Below are positions 44,201-52,497 of a stretch of 64,000 nucleotides of DNA, in pieces. Each line of letters opens with the position of its first letter. The stretch's first letter is position 1. The stretch comes from Deltaproteobacteria bacterium. GTDB lineage: Bacteria > Bdellovibrionota > JACOXK01. The notes under the pieces were generated by a model. That model did no database searches, was not told the DNA's origin, and worked only from the letters and a program-made list of their open reading frames with translations. Made by a program: the position numbers and the translations under genes. The DNA lies in contig JACPKQ010000020.1 of NCBI GenBank assembly GCA_016186995.1, positions 19,417 through 83,416 of the forward strand. The letters run 5' to 3'.

Positions 44201-44844
44201 ATTTCTGGAAAAGCTGTGGGTAAATCACAATACCAATCATAGAAACTTAAATTCACCCCTCCAAAAAGTTGTAAAAACCGTGAGCCTGCTGCATAAGAAA
44301 GCATAGACATCGCAGGAATGGGTGAAAAACCGATAACCCGATCTGGACCGTATTTTTTAGCCGTGTAAAGATTGGCAACTGCCATAAGCTCCAAAACTTC
44401 ATCCCAACTAGCTCTTCGAAATCCACCACAACCTCGAGCTTTCTGATATTTTTTTCTTTTTTCTGAATTATTCTGAAGATTTTCCCACGCTTGATAGGGA
44501 TCACCGCCTGCCTTTTCTTTTTCTTCTCGAAAAGCATCAATCAAAGCGCCACGTACCAGTGGGTATTTAATTCTTAAAGGACTGTAGAGATACCAAGAAA
44601 ATGAAATCCCTCTTTGACATCCGCGAGGTTCATAGGGAGGAAGAGAATCTTCAAGCAAAGGATAATCGAGTTGTTGTGTTTCCCACACAACAATGCCGTC
44701 TTTCACATGAATTTGCCAAGAACACCCCCCTGTACAATTAACACCGTGCGTACTCCGTACCACTCGATCATGTTGAAAACGATTTCTATAAAATTCTTCC
44801 CACTTTCTTGTTTGGGGTGAAATAATATCTTTAATCCAGCTCAT
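41227..44844 (-). CDS. narG: NarG, catalytic molybdenum subunit of respiratory nitrate reductase
   Basis: A 1205-residue bis-MGD enzyme reducing nitrate to nitrite. The FS0 site is [13 protein letters not shown] (H-x3-C-x3-C), completed by [26 protein letters not shown] holds the aspartate region that ligates molybdenum. [11 protein letters not shown] at the start is the vestigial twin-arginine segment of cytoplasmic NarG; there is no full Tat signal, so the active site faces the cytoplasm. [13 protein letters not shown] and [15 protein letters not shown] are normal. Start ATG 44844 lies behind GGAGG; GTG 44856 is part of that site. Confidence 0.98.
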   Translation of the reverse strand: MSWIKDIISPQTRKWEEFYRNRFQHDRVVRSTHGVNCTGGCSWQIHVKDGIVVWETQQLDYPLLEDSLPPYEPRGCQRGISFSWYLYSPLRIKYPLVRGALIDAFREEKEKAGGDPYQAWENLQNNSEKRKKYQKARGCGGFRRASWDEVLELMAVANLYTAKKYGPDRVIGFSPIPAMSMLSYAAGSRFLQLFGGVNLSFYDWYCDLPTAFPEIWGEQTDVCESADWYNAKMIADMGACLNMTRTPDCHYFAESRHNGTKTVVFSPDFSQVCKYADQWVPLHAGSDGAFWMAATHVILKEFHHEKKTPYFIEYTKQYTDSPYLVELKKVGDHYEPGQLVRANRLSQFKNIENGEWKFLNIDEKTKEFVVPQGSSGHRWEKEGGHWNMKLENSTDHKPYDPQLTFLSDHDEVVKIHLKEFGLGRDTLRGVPVKYIETVDGKIPVTTVYDLTFAQYGVSRGLEGDYPQDYQDKDAGYTPAWQEVFTGVDQKTVIQFAREWAHTAHVTKGKCMVIIGAGINHWYHANLMYRSAIMALMLCGCVGRNGGGMNHYVGQEKLAPVDSWGSIAFGKDWHRASRLQQAPIWHYINTCQYRYDGQFSKYNTVPDNEWTKKHTADQIFKSVRMGWMPFYPQFNKNSLELTKEAQSKGAHTNEEIQKYVLEKLKSKELGYAVQDPDSPENFPRVWYIWRGNAIMGSMKGHEYCLKHYLGTHSNAISTDDSRHTDEIKWHEVAPQGKMDLVVDLNFRMDSSALYSDIVLPAASWYEKADLNSTDLHSFIHPLSQAIAPVWESKTDWDIFKNLAQKTSELAEKYLSESQKDIIAEPISHDSPGEITQPKVKDWYLGECEAIPGKTMHKLAVVDRDYTKLYKKYISLGKGVRENGLGAHGNSYKCEEEYDEMLSSNHFPKEEWDEEIYPSLKEDVSAANVVLHLSTLTNGELTYRAYKNVEKKTGLKLVDLSEGQRDLRLTYADLQAQPRRYNTSPLWSGLMNKGRAYAPYTYNVEKLVPWRTLTGRQHFYLDHEMYLAYGEHLPTYKPSPRPQVYGDLKETLKNQKAKVLNCLTPHGKWHIHSTYMENLRMLTLSRGCEPCWINEKDAEELGIKDNDWVEVYNDHGVYCTRAVVSSRIPQGVCIVYHVPERTVGIPKSQVRGNKRAGGHNSFTRIHLKPNFLAGGYGQFSYHFNYWGPIAPQRDTHVVVKKMDKVIF

Positions 44845-44864
44845 TCTAACCTCCACAAAGATCG

Positions 44865-45674
44865 TTACTCAGATTTTATCTGACGATCATATATTTCTTG
44901 ATTCACTGAAACTTTCTTTCTTCGATACCCATAAAGAGCAATGAAGATAAAAAATAATGTTGCTCCAAAAACACCACTTAAAAGCAAACCCAAACCGTAA
45001 TCTTTTGGCTTTTGATACATGTGCTGTTGATCCGCTGATTGCAAAAAGGCCACAAGTGTTCGAACCTCATCATCTTCTAAAGGTTTATCTTTATAAGCTT
45101 GTTGCATGACAGGGAAAGGAGGCCCTCCTAAAATAATCCGAACACCCTCTCCGCCTAATCTTGAAAAAACAGTTGTCAGATCTTTGGCTAAAATCCCCCC
45201 ACCGATAATGGCATCATTTTTGACATGGTGACAGGCAATGCAAGATGGCCCTCCATGAGCAAACCTTATTTTTCCTTGGAAAAAATCCGCACCTGTCTGT
45301 ATGTCTTCATCACTAAGATTCCCGCCTTCACGGGGATCTATTTCTTCACCCTCTGATGCAGCTCGCAAACTTAAAATTCCCTCAATTATTTTTTTTACCT
45401 CTGTTTCAGAAAGTGTTGGGTGTGGGGGCATCGGCATATCTCCCCACTTACCGCTTGAACCTTCTCTTACAGATTGAATGAGAGATTTTATATTATTGGA
45501 ATTCAATTCATATTTATCCGCCATTTCCTTAAAAGACGGACCTATTAATTTTTGATTTTCCTTGTGACAGGCTAAACAATCTGACTTTTGCATAAGCACT
45601 TCGGCTTGATCAAAACCGCCTGCATTAAGAACACTCAAAAAGAAAAAAAACAAACTAAAATAAAGAGGCTTCAT
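44865..45674 (-). CDS. narC: NarC-like dihaem cytochrome c, first gene of nar operon
   Basis: A 269-residue protein with a signal peptide, two cytochrome c domains and a C-terminal membrane anchor (about residues 228-250). CxxCH sites are CLACH (33-37) and CIACH (145-149); methionines in GDMPMPPHP are likely axial ligands for the first haem. The peptide DPREGGN (112-119) between the domains is encoded by an inserted palindrome. Position directly upstream of narGHJI recalls the narC gene of Thermus, where the cytochrome is needed for the enzyme; an electron-transfer role with NarGHI is the inference. It could alternatively be a general periplasmic cytochrome. Confidence 0.82.
   Translation of the reverse strand: MKPLYFSLFFFFLSVLNAGGFDQAEVLMQKSDCLACHKENQKLIGPSFKEMADKYELNSNNIKSLIQSVREGSSGKWGDMPMPPHPTLSETEVKKIIEGILSLRAASEGEEIDPREGGNLSDEDIQTGADFFQGKIRFAHGGPSCIACHHVKNDAIIGGGILAKDLTTVFSRLGGEGVRIILGGPPFPVMQQAYKDKPLEDDEVRTLVAFLQSADQQHMYQKPKDYGLGLLLSGVFGATLFFIFIALYGYRRKKVSVNQEIYDRQIKSE
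45317..45338. repeat. Palindromic repeat inserted in the narC-like gene
   Basis: GATTCCCGCCTTCACGGGGA; arms CCCG/CGGG with imperfect extension. In frame, in the linker between the two cytochrome domains. Confidence 0.65.
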
Positions 45675-45716
45675 ATACTTTTCTCCTGCTTTCTCTCATT
45701 AAATGCAACGCGTCTC

Positions 45717-45758
45717 AGAATATATAGAAATCTAAAGCGAAAAAAATGACCTAAATCA
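45717..45758 (-). promoter_or_regulatory. Class II FNR promoter of the nar operon
   Basis: TGACCTAAATCA (45747-45758) with TATTCT (45722..45717) on the minus strand, again 36 bp from box start to -10 start. The predicted start site near 45710 leaves about 35 bases of leader before narC. The box also overlaps the upstream region of the divergent EamA gene. Confidence 0.7.
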
Positions 45759-45771
45759 TATTTTCTCATTT

Positions 45772-45780
45772 TGATATATT
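45772..45780 (+). promoter_or_regulatory. Extended -10 of the EamA gene, leaderless geometry
   Basis: TTGATATATT contains TG-A-TATATT, an extended -10. The ATG at 45788 is seven bases after it, so the transcript would start at or one base before the start codon. The -35 region overlaps the FNR box, which might repress or activate it. Confidence 0.45.
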
Positions 45781-45787
45781 TGAGTGA

Positions 45788-46726
45788 ATGTGTTTGAATG
45801 GGAAAGCCGTGTTTCAAAAAAAAATCTTTCTTGTTTTTGCCACACTTTTCTGGGGAGGCACTTTTATTGCGGGAAAATTTGCTGTTCAAGACATGCATGC
45901 ATTTCAAATTGCTTTTTATAGATTTGCTCTTGCAAGCCTTTGCTTTTTACCTTTTCTCATACGAGAAATACGAAAAACTCCTTTTAATTTAAAATTACAC
46001 TTAGGTTATTTCGTTTTGGGCTTTCTAGCTATTTTTAGTTATCATTATCTTTTTTTCTATTCTCTTACCCTCACCTCCGCTATCTCTGCTGCCTTTATCG
46101 TAGCTTTAAATCCTATTATAACAACTCTACTTTCCTCTCTTTTTTTTCGAGATGAAAGTTTGAATTATTTTAAGCTGAGTGGTGCCACTATCGCTTTTTT
46201 AGGAGTTCTTTTTGTCATCACATCTGGGAACCTAAATCTTATGACTCATCACTCCCTAAATTATGGAGATATTCTCATGTTTCTTGCAGTTTTTTGTTGG
46301 TCGGCCTCCATTCTTTTAAGCAGGCGTCTCATGAGAAATTCAAAGGCACTTCCTCTTACCTGTTTTTCAACTTTCTATGGCGCCCTCATTCACCTTCCAT
46401 TTCTTTATTGGAAGGGTTTTTTAGGTACTTTTCCGCAAGCCTCCCTTCTTACCTGGGGCTCTGTCATCTACATGGCCATTTTTTCAACGGCTATTGCTTA
46501 CATTTTTTATTACGAAAGCATCCAAAAATTAGGGGCTTCTTTCACAGCTCTCATGCTTAACCTTATTCCTATATGGGCTCTTTTTTTCGCTGTACTTATT
46601 TTAGGAGAATCTCTTACAGTGGAAAAAGTTGTAGGAGTCGTTTTGGTATTGAGTGGTATTAGTTTTATTAATTTGAAATCAAGGTCATCACTGAGGAATG
46701 ACATTCCTTGTCATTCTGAGGAGTGA
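45788..46726 (+). CDS. EamA/DMT-family transporter
   Basis: A 312-residue membrane protein with ten predicted helices in two EamA repeats. FATLFWGGTFIAGKFAVQDMHAFQIAFYRFALASLCFLP is the N-terminal repeat start, and GAILMF-CWSASILLSRRLM-like DILMFLAVFCWSASILLSRRLM the second; ALMLNLIPIWALFFAVLILGESL is the conserved end. Substrates of this family are usually metabolites or amino acids; none can be assigned. The last 14 residues (RNDIPCHSEE) are encoded by a repeat. No Shine-Dalgarno; the -10 box is seven bases before the ATG. Confidence 0.87.
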   Translation: MCLNGKAVFQKKIFLVFATLFWGGTFIAGKFAVQDMHAFQIAFYRFALASLCFLPFLIREIRKTPFNLKLHLGYFVLGFLAIFSYHYLFFYSLTLTSAISAAFIVALNPIITTLLSSLFFRDESLNYFKLSGATIAFLGVLFVITSGNLNLMTHHSLNYGDILMFLAVFCWSASILLSRRLMRNSKALPLTCFSTFYGALIHLPFLYWKGFLGTFPQASLLTWGSVIYMAIFSTAIAYIFYYESIQKLGASFTALMLNLIPIWALFFAVLILGESLTVEKVVGVVLVLSGISFINLKSRSSLRNDIPCHSEE

Positions 46727-46800
46727 CAAAATCACGACGAAGAATATACTTCTGATAGGAGTGCGTTCAGGGTGACAGAATTCGAATCCATGAGCGAGTT
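46684..46800. repeat. Repeat cluster between EamA gene and the ether-lipid-like operon
   Basis: GTCATCACTGAGGAATGACA and TGTCATTCTGAGGAGTGACA lie head to tail from 46684, then CAGGGTGACAGAATTCGAAT near 46769. They give the EamA C-terminal codons and the intergenic gap. The AATTCGA element recurs at 20570 and 54545. Confidence 0.7.
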
Positions 46801-46812
46801 TAAATTCGTGTT

Positions 46813-46846
46813 CATGTGAAGATGGGCTGGAGGTTTTGAAGGGGAG
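46813..46846 (+). repeat. Left copy of 34-bp inverted repeat flanking the lipid operon
   Basis: 32 of 34 bases match the reverse complement of 54507-54540. The core is GTGAAGATGGGCTGGAGG. It ends 14 bp before the first gene. The two copies face inward and enclose six genes. Confidence 0.85.
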
Positions 46847-46860
46847 CCAAGGTTGTTTTT

Positions 46861-48495
46861 ATGAAATACTTAGAAAAATGGTGGGGTTGGGGGGAGCTTG
46901 ATAAAGTTTATCCCAAAGACTTAACCTCTCACATCCACAATATTCTTAAAGAAAGATTTCATTTAAGCTCTCATCATTCAGCCATCCCTCAAGAAGAAAA
47001 AATTGAACTACCCACATCTCGTTTATCCACCACAGATTTTGAAGATTTAAAAAATATATCTTCTTCTGCAACTGAAGATCATAAAACACGTCTTTGCCAC
47101 AGCCTGGGTAAAAGTTACATCGATCTTATTGAGGCTCGAAAATTAAAAAGATTTTATGCTCCTGATGCGGTGGTCTTTCCAACATCCGTTGAAGAAATTG
47201 TGCACGTTCTTCAATTTTGCAAAACAAGAAAAATCAGTCTTGTTCCTTTCGGTGGGGGATCCAGTGTGCTTGGCGGTGTTTCTCCAGAAAAAAAAGAAGA
47301 TCATCAAGCTGTCATCACCTTAAACCTTCAAAAAATGAAACAAATATTCGAAATCAACCCCCTATCAAATACTGTTCACACACAAACAGGTATTTTAGGT
47401 CCAGCTTTAGAAAAAGAGCTTAACCAAAAAGGATTTACACTGGGACACTTTCCACAATCATTTGAGTTTTCAAGTGTGGGTGGTTGGATTGCAACACGAA
47501 GTGCAGGACAAAACTCCACATTTTATGGAAAAATTGAAGATATGGTTGTGGCTCTTAAGATACTCACTCCTCAAGGCCTCATTCAAACAAAAACTGTTCC
47601 TGCTTCAAGTTGTGGACCTAGTTTTAAAGATTTTTTTATCGGAAGTGAGGGGTGTTTTGGTATTATTGTCGAAGCTACTTTAAAAATACATCCTTTGCCT
47701 CAACACAAGACTTATCAAAGTTTTTTATTTCCAGATTTTTTGCAAGGCATTCGAGCACTCAGCCACATAAAAAAGCTAAACCTTTCTCCTTCTTTAGTCC
47801 GCCTCTCGGATGCAAAAGAAACTGAGTTTCTTTTTAAAATGGAATCTTTAAAAAAAGATTTTTTTCATCTTTTCCAAAAAAAGTTTTTTTCATTCCTTCT
47901 GAAAAAAAAGAAAATAAACTTGGGCCGAGCCTCACTTCTTCTTATTGGTTTAGAAGGTTCTCATAAAGAAATTCGATATCTTAAAAAACAACTTAAAATG
48001 TTAGCGAAAAACACTCTTTCTTTAGGAAGTCGCCCTGGGTGGAAGTGGCACAAGTCACGCTTTGAACTTCCTTACTTAAGGGATGCCCTTATAGATCAAG
48101 GCGTTATGATTGAGACCTTTGAAACAGCCACTGAGTGGCACAATATCGAAAATCTCTACCGCAAAGTTTATGATACAACTCACACTATTTTAGGCCCAAA
48201 AGCACTTGTTTTTTGCCATATTTCTCATATTTATCTGACAGGAGCTTCTCTTTATTTTACTTTCCTTACACAAGCGAAAAACGACCCCATTCTCCAATGG
48301 CATCAAGTTAAAGAAAGGGTCACAAAAACTCTTCTTCAAGAAGGAGGTACTCTTTCTCATCATCATGGCATAGGCCGTGATCATAAAAAGTTTCTCATTG
48401 AAGAACACGGCCCTTTATTTGTTGAAACGTTGAAAGAGGTGAAACATTTTTTAGATCCACAGCATATTCTAAACCCAGGAAAGCTTATTGAATGA
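46861..48495 (+). CDS. Alkyl-DHAP synthase-like FAD-binding oxidase (AGPS family)
   Basis: A 544-residue VAO/PCMH flavoprotein. The FAD-binding segment VPFGGGSSVLGG is followed by GHFPQSFEFSSVGGWIATRS, YGKIEDMVVALKILTPQG and GSEGCFGIIVEATLKIHPLP. These, plus IETFETATEW, the tyrosine in HIYLTGASLYF and the triple histidine in GGTLSHHHGIGR, align closely with what I know of eukaryotic alkylglycerone-phosphate synthase, where the arginine (VRL-D here), tyrosine and HHH are catalytic. That enzyme swaps the acyl of acyl-DHAP for a fatty alcohol, forming the ether bond. A glycolate/lactate-type oxidase is the alternative; the triple histidine and operon favour AGPS. Confidence 0.85.
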   Translation: MKYLEKWWGWGELDKVYPKDLTSHIHNILKERFHLSSHHSAIPQEEKIELPTSRLSTTDFEDLKNISSSATEDHKTRLCHSLGKSYIDLIEARKLKRFYAPDAVVFPTSVEEIVHVLQFCKTRKISLVPFGGGSSVLGGVSPEKKEDHQAVITLNLQKMKQIFEINPLSNTVHTQTGILGPALEKELNQKGFTLGHFPQSFEFSSVGGWIATRSAGQNSTFYGKIEDMVVALKILTPQGLIQTKTVPASSCGPSFKDFFIGSEGCFGIIVEATLKIHPLPQHKTYQSFLFPDFLQGIRALSHIKKLNLSPSLVRLSDAKETEFLFKMESLKKDFFHLFQKKFFSFLLKKKKINLGRASLLLIGLEGSHKEIRYLKKQLKMLAKNTLSLGSRPGWKWHKSRFELPYLRDALIDQGVMIETFETATEWHNIENLYRKVYDTTHTILGPKALVFCHISHIYLTGASLYFTFLTQAKNDPILQWHQVKERVTKTLLQEGGTLSHHHGIGRDHKKFLIEEHGPLFVETLKEVKHFLDPQHILNPGKLIE

Positions 48496-50060
48496 ACTTG
48501 AGTAAACTTACATCAACCGAATTTGATCTACTCATCATTGGGGGAGGTATTACAGGCTGTGGTATTGCTAGAGATGCTGCTCTACGAGGCCTCAAGGTAG
48601 CACTCATTGAAAAAGGAGATTTCGCAAGTGGAACGAGCTCTCATTCTTCTAAACTTCTCCATGGAGGGTTTCGCTATTTAGAAAGGGGGCAATTAAACCT
48701 TGTTTTCGAAGCACTTCATGAAAGAAATCTGATTCACAAGCAACTTTCTTATTTAGCTACCCCACTTCCTTTTTTGATTCCTATCTACAAAACAAGCCGA
48801 ATCAGTCTCACAAAACTCATACTAGGCGCATGGCTTTATGATGGACTTTCTTTTTTGAGACAACCCCATATGCACAAAACCCTTTTCCCAAAAAGAATTT
48901 TCAAAGAAGAACCCCTCCTTAAAAAAGAAAACCTCAAAGGAGGAGTTCTTTTTTATGATTATTTTACAAACGATGCTCGCCTCACCCTTGAAATTGCAAA
49001 ATCGGCACTTCAAGAAGGAGCTCTTCTTTTCAACTACGTTACATTCGATTCTTTTAAAAAAGAGAATCAGAAGATCGTCGCTGCTTATGCTCATGATAAT
49101 TTTACACATGAAAAAAAGGTCATCAAAGCAAAACACTTTATTAACAGCACCGGTCCTTGGGCTGATATCACTCAAAAGTACGCCAATCCACACAGCTCTC
49201 CACTTTTAAGACCTACGAAAGGAGTGCATCTCATTTTTTCGAGAGAAAAACTAAAAACCAAACATACAATAACCATGGAAACAGAAAACGGACGTTTTAT
49301 TTATCTCATTCCTTGGGGAGAGTATAATATTTTAGGTACGACAGACACAGATTATCAAGATTCAGCCGACGATGTTTATGCTACGCGAAAAGATGTTGAG
49401 TCCCTTCTTAAAACCCTTAAAACTTATTTTCCAACATGCCTTATCAAAGATAGTGACATCATCAGTACCTATGCCGGTGTCAGGCCTTTGTTATATGAAA
49501 ACTCTTTAACAGAAAGCGAAACTTCAAGAGAACATCGCATTATCAAAGATCCTTCTGGACTCATCAGTATTGTCGGTGGAAAACTCACCACCTATCGAAA
49601 AATGGCAGAAGAACTTGTGGATCTTCTGACAGACAAACCTTGCCTTACTCATCAAAGACCTTTTGAAAATCAAGTTATCACTCAAACAACTTTACCCCCT
49701 TCTTATACATTCCTTGTTGAAAGATATGGCCCTCACAATGCACATTCTATTATGAAACTTATCCATAAAAATCCCTCACTTAAGGAAACTCTTTATGAAA
49801 ACCCTCTCATTTTAAAAGCAGAAATGGACTACACTATTCGATATGAAATGGTAAAAACTCTTTGCGATTTTCTTTTAAGAAGAACCTCGATTTTTTTAAC
49901 AACCCAAGATCAAGGTTTGAAAGTAGCACAAAAAATAGCCCCTTATATGGGCGCACTTCTAGAATGGGATGAGGCAAGAATACAAAAAGAAATAGAAACA
50001 CTCCAACATAAAATTTCCCTTTCTAAAAGATTTCTTTCTGGTAAAGGTGAAAATCAATGA
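48492..50060 (+). CDS. glpD: FAD-dependent glycerol-3-phosphate dehydrogenase GlpD
   Basis: A 522-residue flavoenzyme oxidising glycerol 3-phosphate to DHAP, passing electrons to quinone. LLIIGGGITGCGIARDAALRG binds FAD, then EKGDFASGTSSHSSKLLHGGFRYLE is the invariant GlpD block, and IVGGKLTTYRKMAEELVD the C-terminal one. The C-terminal helical domain is present, so full length. It overlaps the AGPS-like gene by ATGA: its product DHAP is the carbon skeleton of the AGPS substrate. Confidence 0.95.
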   Translation: MNLSKLTSTEFDLLIIGGGITGCGIARDAALRGLKVALIEKGDFASGTSSHSSKLLHGGFRYLERGQLNLVFEALHERNLIHKQLSYLATPLPFLIPIYKTSRISLTKLILGAWLYDGLSFLRQPHMHKTLFPKRIFKEEPLLKKENLKGGVLFYDYFTNDARLTLEIAKSALQEGALLFNYVTFDSFKKENQKIVAAYAHDNFTHEKKVIKAKHFINSTGPWADITQKYANPHSSPLLRPTKGVHLIFSREKLKTKHTITMETENGRFIYLIPWGEYNILGTTDTDYQDSADDVYATRKDVESLLKTLKTYFPTCLIKDSDIISTYAGVRPLLYENSLTESETSREHRIIKDPSGLISIVGGKLTTYRKMAEELVDLLTDKPCLTHQRPFENQVITQTTLPPSYTFLVERYGPHNAHSIMKLIHKNPSLKETLYENPLILKAEMDYTIRYEMVKTLCDFLLRRTSIFLTTQDQGLKVAQKIAPYMGALLEWDEARIQKEIETLQHKISLSKRFLSGKGENQ

Positions 50061-51127
50061 CTCTCAATGAACACTCAAATGTTTTAATCACAGGGTTTCC
50101 AGGATTTATTGGGAAGTTCTTAACAAGAGAGCTTGTTAAAACTCACCCCCATTTAAAACTGTGGCTTCTCACTCATCCTACAATGCACGAACAAGCACAA
50201 AAAACATTTCAAGAATTAAAACTGAACCCTCAAACACACCACATCGTTTTCGGAGACATTACAAAACCTCAGCTTGGTTTAGAAGGAGACACGTTAGAAA
50301 ATATTCAAAAAAACACCCATATCGTTTTTCATCTTGCTGCCATCTATGACCTCACTGTTCCAGAAAAAAAAGCTCACCATGTTAATGTGTTTGGCACACA
50401 AAACATGCTTGATTTTTTTTCACACTCTCCTTCACTCATAAGATTTAATTATATTTCTACGTGCTACGTATCGGGCTCGGTGAAAGGCATCATAACACCC
50501 GATAAACTTCAGCAAAATCAATCATTTCATAATTTTTATGAATCCACAAAACACGCTGCCGAAGTCTTGGTAAAAAATAAAATAAATGATTTACCGATCA
50601 CTATTTTCAGGCCTGCCATTGTTGTAGGGCACTCTCAAACAGGCGAAACCGAAAAGTTTGATGGCCCTTATGTAGTCATGAAGTTTCTCCACAGAATAAA
50701 ATTCCTCTTAAGATTAGTTCCTAATTTGGGCTATGATTATTGCGAAGTGAATACCGTGCCCGTTGATTATTTAGTGAAGGTTCTTGTTTATTTAGGTTTT
50801 AATGAAAAAGCTAAAGCGAAAACTTATCAAATCTGTGATGAAACGCCCCCTACAACGGAAGAATTCTTTGAAGAAATTGTCACAATAATAGGGCATGTTA
50901 AACCTTATCATTGCAGATTTCTCAAATACATTATTCTTAAACTTCTTCGCCTCTCGCTTGTTTCAAAAATAACAGGTATAACTCGGGAACATCTAGATTA
51001 TTTTTTACATGAAGGAAGGTATCGTTCTCCAAACTTAAAAAAAGATCTTGAGGGTTCACATATGGAACTCGGCTCTTATAAAAAATTCTATCCAACCCTT
51101 TATCAATATATGAAGGATCACATATGA
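50057..51127 (+). CDS. NAD(P)-dependent extended SDR, fatty-acyl-reductase-like (NAD_binding_4)
   Basis: A 356-residue extended SDR. LITGFPGFIGKFLTREL is the coenzyme turn, GDITKPQLGL and HLAAIYDLTV match the male-sterility/fatty-acyl-CoA reductase type domain, YISTCYVSG and YESTKHAAEVLV provide the serine and Y-xxx-K catalytic groups, and FRPAIVVGHSQTGETEKFDGPY is typical of that branch. It could reduce an activated fatty acid to aldehyde or alcohol, the alcohol donor for AGPS, or reduce the alkyl-DHAP ketone. The C-terminal sterile-type domain of true fatty-acyl-CoA reductases is not obvious. It overlaps glpD and the next gene by four bases each. Confidence 0.8.
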   Translation: MTLNEHSNVLITGFPGFIGKFLTRELVKTHPHLKLWLLTHPTMHEQAQKTFQELKLNPQTHHIVFGDITKPQLGLEGDTLENIQKNTHIVFHLAAIYDLTVPEKKAHHVNVFGTQNMLDFFSHSPSLIRFNYISTCYVSGSVKGIITPDKLQQNQSFHNFYESTKHAAEVLVKNKINDLPITIFRPAIVVGHSQTGETEKFDGPYVVMKFLHRIKFLLRLVPNLGYDYCEVNTVPVDYLVKVLVYLGFNEKAKAKTYQICDETPPTTEEFFEEIVTIIGHVKPYHCRFLKYIILKLLRLSLVSKITGITREHLDYFLHEGRYRSPNLKKDLEGSHMELGSYKKFYPTLYQYMKDHI

Positions 51128-51537
51128 ACCTCAATCTCTTTAGAAAAATGATGCTCTTGTGGAGTGTTTGTTTTTTAATAGCAGGTCTCTTCTTTATCAT
51201 AACCCCACACACAGTCATTGCCCTTCTCAACCACAGTGCCCAACTCTTTCATTTTTCAAAGAGTATTCCTTTTCACGAGGATTACTTATGGCTTTCACTG
51301 GCTGGATCGATGATGATCACTATTTCTTATTTAAGCTATGAGGCTTATAAAAATCCAAAAAACCATCCTGTTATACAGGGGCTTTTAATTTGCAAATTAG
51401 CAAGCTCTTTGCTTTTTATTATTTCTGCATGGAGAACCCAGAATAACACTTATTTGTTGGGAACAGCCGTCGATTTTCCTATTTTTTTAATTATTTTTAT
51501 TTTTTATCTTCAAACCAGGAGGTTGTCCCGGGAATGA
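51124..51537 (+). CDS. Small four-helix membrane protein, unknown
   Basis: A 137-residue protein with four hydrophobic segments (about 10-32, 55-73, 82-101, 108-130) and no motif I recognise. It overlaps the SDR gene by ATGA, so it belongs to the operon, perhaps as a membrane anchor or partner of the lipid enzymes. The end of the frame runs into a repeat (RRLSRE). Confidence 0.6.
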   Translation: MNLNLFRKMMLLWSVCFLIAGLFFIITPHTVIALLNHSAQLFHFSKSIPFHEDYLWLSLAGSMMITISYLSYEAYKNPKNHPVIQGLLICKLASSLLFIISAWRTQNNTYLLGTAVDFPIFLIIFIFYLQTRRLSRE

Positions 51538-51560
51538 CAGAGGGGGTTACAGGGATGACA
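51524..51560. repeat. Palindromic repeat fragments between operon genes
   Basis: TTGTCCCGGGAATGACAGAG and TACAGGGATGACAAAGG, members of the ATGACA family, occupy the only non-overlapping junction inside the six-gene operon. Confidence 0.6.
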
Positions 51561-51567
51561 AAGGCTA

Positions 51568-52497
51568 ATGGATATTAAATTTAAATCTCAATTTCCGTTT
51601 TATGAAGTGTGGTATGGAAAACTCAACATAGACACACAAAGAGCTTTCTGGTTTCGCTACACCCTTCTCCACGGACAACACCAAGAATCAGCACTCTGGG
51701 CTCTTTTTTTTGATCAGGATAAAATTACTTATCAGAAAAAAAGTTTCATATTAGAAAACATCCGTTTATCGTCTGATGAAATTCATCTTCCACAAGGAAA
51801 GCTCACACATTCTTTATGTAAAGGAGAACTTCCTCACATCAAATGGACTCTCAGTTACAAAAATAGAGGTGGTAGTTTTGATCCAATCCCCCCTCTTTTA
51901 AAACTATTACATCTCACACAATCACATACCCATACACCCATGATTGACCTCGAATTTTCAGGAACTATTGAAGTAGAAAATAACATCCACACTTTTCAAA
52001 AGGCTCGTGGCATGATTGGCCACGTATGGGGAAAAAAACAGGCCCATGCCTGGGCATGGGCGCACTGTAATCATTTTAAAGAATCGCAAGATATTATTTT
52101 TGAAGGTTTATCAGGAGAAATTCAGATTTTTAAAAAAACACTCAAACCCCTTACCTCTTTATATTTAAAATGGAATGGAAAAGAATATTATTTCAATACA
52201 CTGATGCATTTATTTAAAACATCTTCCTCCTATGGATACGGCTTTTGGAATTTTACTGCAACACACCCTGAAATCATCTTAGAGGGGAAAATAAAGAGCC
52301 TTCCACAAAATATTGCTCAAGTACAATATACAGACACAGATGGCTCAACTCTCTATTGTTATAATTCAAAAAAAGCTAATCTAGAATTGACTCTTTGCAA
52401 TCGGAAAAACCATCAAAAAATGACACTTCATGCAGAACACACGGCAGCCTTGGAATGGGTCACAAGAACCCCTATGATGGAGCGCTCTCGTTTATGA
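51568..52497 (+). CDS. Lipocalin-like protein (CrtC/AttH-type fold)
   Basis: A 309-residue protein without signal peptide. FYEVWYGKLNIDTQRAFWFRYTLL, ALWALFFD, and GMIGHVWGKKQAHAWAWAHCNHF resemble the double-lipocalin group that includes hydroxyneurosporene synthase (CrtC) and AttH-like proteins. These bind or act on hydrophobic molecules. Here it could carry or modify a long-chain lipid intermediate. It shares an ATGA overlap with the GMC oxidoreductase downstream. No catalytic residues can be named. Confidence 0.68.
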   Translation: MDIKFKSQFPFYEVWYGKLNIDTQRAFWFRYTLLHGQHQESALWALFFDQDKITYQKKSFILENIRLSSDEIHLPQGKLTHSLCKGELPHIKWTLSYKNRGGSFDPIPPLLKLLHLTQSHTHTPMIDLEFSGTIEVENNIHTFQKARGMIGHVWGKKQAHAWAWAHCNHFKESQDIIFEGLSGEIQIFKKTLKPLTSLYLKWNGKEYYFNTLMHLFKTSSSYGYGFWNFTATHPEIILEGKIKSLPQNIAQVQYTDTDGSTLYCYNSKKANLELTLCNRKNHQKMTLHAEHTAALEWVTRTPMMERSRL

